Source: Deltaproteobacteria bacterium (GTDB lineage: Bacteria > Myxococcota_A > Polyangia > Nannocystales > Nannocystaceae). From it: DNA of 59,651 nt. Below are positions 54,970 to 59,651 of the stretch, one piece after another. The position numbers and the translations under genes are program-made. Positions within the stretch are counted from its first letter, which is position 1, and the number at the start of each line of letters is the position of its first letter. The DNA lies in the NCBI GenBank assembly GCA_003696955.1, contig RFGU01000087.1, forward strand, positions 1-59,651, given 5' to 3'. A model generated the notes under the pieces. It did no database searches, was not told the origin of the DNA, and worked only from the letters and a program-made list of their open reading frames with translations.

Positions 54970-57159
54970 CTACAGGACCATCACCGTTCCGATGGCGGCG
55001 AAGTGGTGGGCTCGGTCGAAGATCCGTGCGCCCGCCTCCGGGTCGCGTCCCGCCGGGGCCGTGATCCTCAGATTGCGCTTCTCGTTGCGACGCATGCCCA
55101 CGACCACGACGTGGGGACCGGTGAGGATCTCGAAGATCGGCACCCGCATCTCGTGCTCGTGGAGGATGTAGTCGCCCGGCCGAAAATAGCCCGGAGGGTA
55201 GGCCCCACCCGTCAGCTCGACCGGCTCGGCGCCGATGCGGCTCGTGCGTCCGGCCTGAAGACGGAAGATGAGCTTCGCGCTCGCCGGCACCGGGCCGATG
55301 ACGTGCAAGAGCACGCGGACCTTGGGACGAGCCCCGCGGACGACGGGACCCTCGATCTCCCAGCCGAGGATCTCGATGGCGTCCTCGAAGCGTACGAGCG
55401 TCTCGTGTTCGAGTTGGACGGGGGCGTCGAGGACGATGTGGGGTAGACGATTGCGGTCCTCGAGGCCAGGGGGGAGCACGTTGGCGACGAGACGCGCCCA
55501 GGCGTGCCGGTCGTCGAGGACGAAGAGCGGCCAGTGATCCTGGCGATGGAGCTGGAACAGGCCGGCAAGATCGGTCTTTCGTACGAGGGCCGCGTAGGGC
55601 GCCCCGGCGGCGAAGAGCGTCGCCAGCTTACGCCGGTGGTTTACGGCTTCGACGGTCGTGGCGCCGGCATAGAGCTCGAGTTCGGGTGCATCCACGCGCA
55701 GCGTCGCAAGCCGTGGCGGCAACGCGCCGGCCTCCACGGCCTCGCGGTGGGTCGCGAGCAACGGCGCAAGGCTCAGGCGCGCCAGCGTGGGACGCACGAT
55801 GCCGTGCGGGACGATCACTGCGCCGAACACGGCTGCGAACGCGACGGCGGCGCTCGCCAGGCGCGGGCGGCCCCGATGCAACGCGAGGGCGGCGGCCGCG
55901 GCCGCAAGGATCCATACATGAATGCTTCGCGCGATACGACCACCGAGGTCCAAGGCCTCTGCCGGGAAGAAGGTGCCGGAGAGGGGAGGGCCGAACAAGT
56001 TGACGTAGGCGGCGGGGTATGCCCGACCGTCCTTGGCGAGGGCCACCCATGCGCCGAGCACGAGTGCGACGATCAGGCGACCTTTCGCGTTCGAGGATGC
56101 AAGGCCGTCGTCCGCGGCATGGGCCACCACCAGGGCCGTCGCCACGGTGACCGGCAGGGGCACCACGCCATAGACCAGGCACCAGGGCACCGCCGCCGCG
56201 ACGGCGAGCACGAGATAGGCCCGGAGCCATCCCGGGCAGGTGCGTCCCGCAACGACGCCGAGCAGAGCGAGGGGGGTCACGGGCCAGGTCTGGTGGAGGA
56301 AGGCCCCGATCCCCGCCACCACGTCCACGCCGGCCGGGTCGTCCAGGAAGGCTTCCGTCTTGGCGGCGGCGAGGATCGGCAGGTATCCGTCCTCCTGCCG
56401 GACCGCGAGGACGCAGGTTGCGGCCAGGCAGCATGCGCCCGCGGTCGCCACGGCGGCTCGCATCCGCTTCGATCCGTTGGGGCCGAAGGCTGCCGCCAGA
56501 AGCGGCAGGGCTGCGCCCCATCCGAGGCCGCGCACGTGGACGGCGGCGGCCACGAAGGCCACGGCTGCGACGGCCATCGAGAACCTGCGTCGTCCGTCGT
56601 CCGCTCCGACGAACGCGGCGGTCGCCGACGCGGCGGCGACGATGCAGATCTCGCCCCACGGATCGCCGAGGACGGCCGAGCCGGACACCGCGACCGAGGG
56701 AAGCCCAAGGTACACGGCGAGGGCCACGACCGTCCCGAAGACGGCGCCGGGGCGGCGCGGCGCCCAAGCGGCGACGAGAGCGCCGCCGAAGGCGACCGCG
56801 ATCAAGTCGAACGTCCGCGCTGCAGTCTCGAGTCCGAGTAGGGAACGCAGCACCGAGATCCACAGACCCCGCAGCACGTCGAGACCGACGGGCGCCGTAG
56901 GGAACGTGCCGTGGGCCTCGCCGATGCGCGCAAGGCTGCGCTCGATGCGGGGCAGTTCGGCTTCGCCCCAGATGCCGTGGGCGCCGAGCCCCGGGCCGAG
57001 AACGACCACGACCCATGCGGCGCCGAGGATCGTCCACGCAGGGCGCAGGGCAGGGGATCGTCCGGATCCGGAGGCCGACAAGGCGGCGCAACCATAGCGA
57101 AAAACCGGTGCCGGTCCGCCGGTTCCACTGCTTCGCCGCCCGGGATATGGTTCCTCCAT
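54970..57159 (-). CDS. GT-C-like polytopic membrane protein with soluble C-terminal region
   Basis: The product is 729 residues from the ATG at 57159; the open frame extends to 57402. Residues about 43-500 hold many membrane helices. The first loop, GLGAHGIWGEAELPRIERSL, resembles the acidic loop of GT-C glycosyltransferases such as the PMT/ArnT group, which move sugars from lipid carriers. The final 220 residues are soluble, with ELYAGATTVEAVNHRRKL, HWPLFVLDDRHAWARL and a barrel-like tail. GT-C membership is inferred. The chosen ATG shares three bases with the divergent cytochrome gene start; a TTG near 57080 is an alternative. Confidence 0.72.
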   Translation of the reverse strand: MEEPYPGRRSSGTGGPAPVFRYGCAALSASGSGRSPALRPAWTILGAAWVVVVLGPGLGAHGIWGEAELPRIERSLARIGEAHGTFPTAPVGLDVLRGLWISVLRSLLGLETAARTFDLIAVAFGGALVAAWAPRRPGAVFGTVVALAVYLGLPSVAVSGSAVLGDPWGEICIVAAASATAAFVGADDGRRRFSMAVAAVAFVAAAVHVRGLGWGAALPLLAAAFGPNGSKRMRAAVATAGACCLAATCVLAVRQEDGYLPILAAAKTEAFLDDPAGVDVVAGIGAFLHQTWPVTPLALLGVVAGRTCPGWLRAYLVLAVAAAVPWCLVYGVVPLPVTVATALVVAHAADDGLASSNAKGRLIVALVLGAWVALAKDGRAYPAAYVNLFGPPLSGTFFPAEALDLGGRIARSIHVWILAAAAAALALHRGRPRLASAAVAFAAVFGAVIVPHGIVRPTLARLSLAPLLATHREAVEAGALPPRLATLRVDAPELELYAGATTVEAVNHRRKLATLFAAGAPYAALVRKTDLAGLFQLHRQDHWPLFVLDDRHAWARLVANVLPPGLEDRNRLPHIVLDAPVQLEHETLVRFEDAIEILGWEIEGPVVRGARPKVRVLLHVIGPVPASAKLIFRLQAGRTSRIGAEPVELTGGAYPPGYFRPGDYILHEHEMRVPIFEILTGPHVVVVGMRRNEKRNLRITAPAGRDPEAGARIFDRAHHFAAIGTVMVL
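57146..57151 (+). promoter_or_regulatory. -10-like TATGGT before the cytochrome peroxidase gene
   Basis: TATGGT ends 6 nt before the ATG at 57158. If used, it lies inside the proposed N-terminus of the divergent GT-C-like gene, which argues that this neighbour may start further in. Confidence 0.3.
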
Positions 57160-58315
57160 GCGTGACCGGCTCCGCGTTCCGTCGATCCCCTCTACGGTGG
57201 CCCTGGCTGCGGTCGTCGCGTGCGGCGGTCGAGCCGAGCCCGAACGCACCCCTCCACGCAAGGCCGCGCCGAGCGAGGCGGCGAGCTCCGAGACGGCGAA
57301 GCCAGGGCCCCCTGCGCCCGCGGCCCGCGACGATGCGAAGTACGCGTGGAAACTGCCCACCGGGATTGCCGCCCCCCCGCCCGTTCCCGCGGACAACCCC
57401 ATGACGCCGGCGAAGGTGGCCCTGGGCGAGCGCCTGTTCTTCGACGGCCGTCTGTCCGTGGACGGATCGCGGAGCTGCTATTCGTGCCACCGCGACGCCT
57501 GCGGCAACGCCGACTGCCGAGTCAAGGCCCTCGGTGCGGGGGACAAGCCCCTGCCGCGGAACACGCCCACCATCTGGAACGTCGGCTTTCGCAAGTCGCT
57601 CTACTGGGACGGCCGTGCCCCGTCGTTGGAGAAGCAGGCCCTCGGCGCCTTGAAGGGCGGCAACATGGGGCTCGGGGACGGCCTTGCGGCCAAGGCGGCG
57701 GAGATCGGCAAGCTGCCCGAATACGCTTCCGCCTTCGCCGAGGCATTCGGGCTCGAAGAAGGCGCGACCGTGACGCCCGACCACGTGGCCAAGGCCCTTT
57801 CGGCCTACGAACGCACGCTGCTGTGCGGCGACACGGCGTTCGATCGAAAGGAGCTATCGCCGGCGGCCGAGCGTGGCTTTGCACTCTTCACCGGGAAAGC
57901 TGGATGCATCTCGTGCCATGCGGGCCAGGACTTCACGGACGGCCTGTTCCACAACGTGGGCATCGGCGTTCCGGCCGACGGCAAGCCGACCGAAACGGCC
58001 GACACGGGACGCATGCGGGTGACGAAGGACCCGGCCGACGCCTACCGCTTCCGCACGCCGACCCTGCGCAACGTGGCGAAGACGGCGCCGTACTTCCATG
58101 ACGGCTCCGTGGCCGATCTCACCGAGGCCGTGCGGATCATGGCCTCCGGCGGCCGGCGGGTGCCGGGGGTCGATCCGCTGTTGCAGGATCGCAAGCTGTC
58201 CGACGCCGAGATCGCGGACATCGTCGCGTTCCTCGAGTCCCTGACCTGTCCCGGCACCCTCGAGCGGGACGGCGGGCCCAAGGACTCGGGCAAAGCGCCG
58301 CCATCCGGGGCCTAG
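57158..58315 (+). CDS. MauG/cytochrome-c-peroxidase family di-haem lipoprotein
   Basis: The 385-residue product has a short signal with AAVVACGG, giving a lipidated Cys near residue 22. Two haem motifs follow, CYSCH at 107-111 and CISCH at 250-254. Other family features are MTPAKVALGERLFFDGRLS, RNTPTIWNVGF, YWDGRAPSLEKQAL and RTPTLRNVAKTAPYFHDGS, which contains the second-haem ligand region. Members reduce peroxide or act as di-haem oxidases in the periplasm. A CGNADC pair just after the first haem site may be a disulfide. The substrate is unknown. Confidence 0.93.
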   Translation: MRDRLRVPSIPSTVALAAVVACGGRAEPERTPPRKAAPSEAASSETAKPGPPAPAARDDAKYAWKLPTGIAAPPPVPADNPMTPAKVALGERLFFDGRLSVDGSRSCYSCHRDACGNADCRVKALGAGDKPLPRNTPTIWNVGFRKSLYWDGRAPSLEKQALGALKGGNMGLGDGLAAKAAEIGKLPEYASAFAEAFGLEEGATVTPDHVAKALSAYERTLLCGDTAFDRKELSPAAERGFALFTGKAGCISCHAGQDFTDGLFHNVGIGVPADGKPTETADTGRMRVTKDPADAYRFRTPTLRNVAKTAPYFHDGSVADLTEAVRIMASGGRRVPGVDPLLQDRKLSDAEIADIVAFLESLTCPGTLERDGGPKDSGKAPPSGA

Positions 58316-58327
58316 CAGGTGCCGTAG

Positions 58328-58344
58328 CAGGCCCTCCTGGCCTG
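58328..58344. terminator. Small hairpin between convergent genes
   Basis: CAGGCC and GGCCTG flank a 5-nt loop in the 64-nt gap between the cytochrome gene and the MopE-like gene. The stem is only 6 bp and no T tract follows. Confidence 0.35.
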
Positions 58345-58379
58345 GCGCGGCCCCGCAGCGTTCCCTTGCGAGGCGCCCG

Positions 58380-59651
58380 TCAGGGCGGGAACTCGCACTG
58401 CTGCGTGGCCTGGTTGCAGTACGAGCCCGCTGCCACGAACGGGCAGACGTCCCCGAAGAAGTCCGTGCACGGGAAGCCGCAGGTGTTCGCCGTGTGCGTG
58501 TAGCAGATCTGGCCTAGGTCGCACTCGCTGTCGTTGTTGCACCGGCAGTTGAAGTCGTCGGGAATGCCGTTGCCGTTCTGATCGAGGCCGTTGCAGCACT
58601 CGGTCACGTAGTAGTCGCTGGCCGTGCAGTCGTCGTCCGAGCAGTCGGTGGCCCCGTCGCAGTCGTTGTCGATGCCGTCGGTGCAGCGGGCCGTGCCGAA
58701 CTCGGGCTCCGGGTCGGCGCCGCCGTTGCAGCCGGCGCAACCGGGCGCGAAGGTGCAATCCGGGTCGGCGCAGTCGGCGTAGACGTCCCCGTCGTCGTCG
58801 ACCATGTTGTCGCAGATCTCGAAGGGGTCCGTGACGAACTCAATGTTGAACTGGAACGGCCCCTCGTTCGGCCCGAGGTTCGGGTCGATGGTGTAGCCGT
58901 CGAGGAACACGAAGTAGGTGCCGGGCTGCAGCAGGGGGAACTCGAGCTTGGCGGCCCATTGGTTGCCGGCCGAGTCGTCGTCGCAGGCCACCTCGAAGCC
59001 GTCGGGGCACGACCCGCGTCGGACGTAGAGCACGGAGTCGAAGCTCGTGCCGATGGAGTCCATGCGGACCCCCATGGGCTCGTTGAGCACGAAGTAGAAG
59101 ACGGCCTCCCCGGCACCGCCGCCGCAGGTGCCCTCGTTCAGATTGGGATTGCCCGTCGTGTCGCCGAAGTAGCTGCCACTTTCGGTGATCAGCTTGGCGG
59201 TGTTGCACGTCGCCTGCTCGTCGTCGCAGACGGGCACGTTGGCGCAGTCGGGATCGAGGCAGTCGACGAGACCGTCACCGTCGTCGTCCAGCTTGTTGTT
59301 GCAGATCTCGGGCTTGGGCGCGCAGTTTGCCGCGAAGGTGCAGGCGTCGTCGGCGCAGTCGATCTTGCCGTCGCAGTCGTCGTCCTGGCCGTTGTCGCAG
59401 ATCTCCGGCATGCACTGTTGGCAGGCGGGGGCGAGGGTGCAGTCGGTGTCCATGCAGTCGACCGCGCCGTCGCAGTCGTCGTCGAAGGCGTTGTCGCAGA
59501 CCTCGGCGCTCGGAATGCCGCCGCAGGTGCAGGGGAAGATCCCCTCGCAGTCGGGGTCGGCACAGTCGACGAGCAGATCGCAGTCGTCGTCTTGGCCGTT
59601 GTCGCAGAACTCGGGCTGGCCCTGGCACTGGCACGCCTGGGTCGCCGCGCA
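58380..59651 (-). CDS. Asp/Cys-repeat (MopE-like) protein with PPC-like domain, 5' end outside window
   Basis: The frame is open to the right edge, so the start codon and any signal peptide are missing; 423 residues are visible. Six clear copies and one decayed copy of a roughly 30-residue repeat (CDNxxDDDCDGxxDCxDxDC) occur. They resemble the putative metal-binding motif of MopE-type surface proteins. Between copies four and five lies a beta domain with SFDSVLYVRRGSC, FEVACDDDSAGNQW and PGTYFVFLDGY, like a bacterial pre-peptidase C-terminal (PPC) domain. The C-terminus has a final Cys-rich cluster and ends QQCEFPP. It is probably secreted and calcium-binding. Confidence 0.85.
   Translation of the reverse strand, partial: CAATQACQCQGQPEFCDNGQDDDCDLLVDCADPDCEGIFPCTCGGIPSAEVCDNAFDDDCDGAVDCMDTDCTLAPACQQCMPEICDNGQDDDCDGKIDCADDACTFAANCAPKPEICNNKLDDDGDGLVDCLDPDCANVPVCDDEQATCNTAKLITESGSYFGDTTGNPNLNEGTCGGGAGEAVFYFVLNEPMGVRMDSIGTSFDSVLYVRRGSCPDGFEVACDDDSAGNQWAAKLEFPLLQPGTYFVFLDGYTIDPNLGPNEGPFQFNIEFVTDPFEICDNMVDDDGDVYADCADPDCTFAPGCAGCNGGADPEPEFGTARCTDGIDNDCDGATDCSDDDCTASDYYVTECCNGLDQNGNGIPDDFNCRCNNDSECDLGQICYTHTANTCGFPCTDFFGDVCPFVAAGSYCNQATQQCEFPP

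Overview
The window is high-GC, densely packed bacterial chromosome with no rRNA, tRNA, insertion sequence, CRISPR array or prophage that I can see. It most likely comes from a myxobacterium, with the Nannocystis/Plesiocystis group the best guess. The grounds are nine DUF4215-type cysteine repeats ([16 protein letters not shown]) in the first gene, MopE-like CDNxxDDDCDG repeats in the last, several lipoproteins with long Ser/Thr/Gly linkers after the lipidated Cys, and a deltaproteobacterial-style gspC-N type II secretion operon. This is inferred from protein style, not from a database search.

Layout. 1-6.1 kb: the nine-repeat cysteine-rich protein, leuS, and a von Willebrand A-like lipoprotein. 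6.2-13.1 kb: a winged-helix regulator divergent from purL-purQ, then an unrecognised membrane-anchored protein that ends at a perfect hairpin. 13.1-17.0 kb (minus strand): a D-amino-acid-oxidase-like gene coupled by a 4-nt overlap to an epimerase/CPBP-protease fusion, then pyrE and a Spy/CpxP-like protein. 17.2-25.2 kb: a lipid block with a PlsB-like acyltransferase, a GpsA-like protein lacking catalytic residues, a phospholipase D/cardiolipin-synthase-like protein and an acyl-CoA synthetase, with one antisense lipoprotein. 25.2-25.7 kb: a regulatory gap holding a 23-codon hydrophobic ORF followed by a strong hairpin, repeated AATTGT boxes and a good sigma-54 -24/-12 match. 25.7-41.7 kb: an NtrC-family regulator followed by gspC, D, E, F, G, H, I, J, K, L, M and N, mostly joined by 1-4 nt stop/start overlaps, with a hybrid histidine kinase convergent at the end. 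43.3-52.1 kb: a YyaL/SSP411-like thioredoxin-domain protein, an envelope group (AsmA-like/GT51 transglycosylase fusion, divergent Ddl-like ATP-grasp protein), a double HARE-HTH protein coupled to lipB, and an isolated murG. 52.2-59.65 kb: surface and secreted proteins (vWA-like lipoprotein, FG-GAP lipoprotein, GT-C-like membrane protein, MauG/cytochrome-c-peroxidase lipoprotein, and the 5'-truncated MopE-like repeat protein).

How the parts may work together. The type II secretion operon encodes inner-membrane platform, ATPase, secretin and pseudopilins; no prepilin peptidase is present, so one must be encoded elsewhere. The Cys-rich proteins at the two edges are plausible secretion cargo, by inference only. 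The enhancer-binding regulator at the head of the operon and the hybrid kinase at its tail could be a two-component pair. The 17-25 kb genes fit membrane-lipid turnover; the 45-52 kb genes fit cell-wall synthesis and lipoylation.

The most general unexplained signal is a -10-like hexamer (TAnnnT, often preceded by GG or GC) ending about 6-16 nt before the start codon of many first-in-operon genes. This suggests very short or absent 5' leaders. No single region is proven to be a new system; the best leads are the protein fusions, the degenerate enzymes and the regulatory gap at 25.2-25.7 kb.
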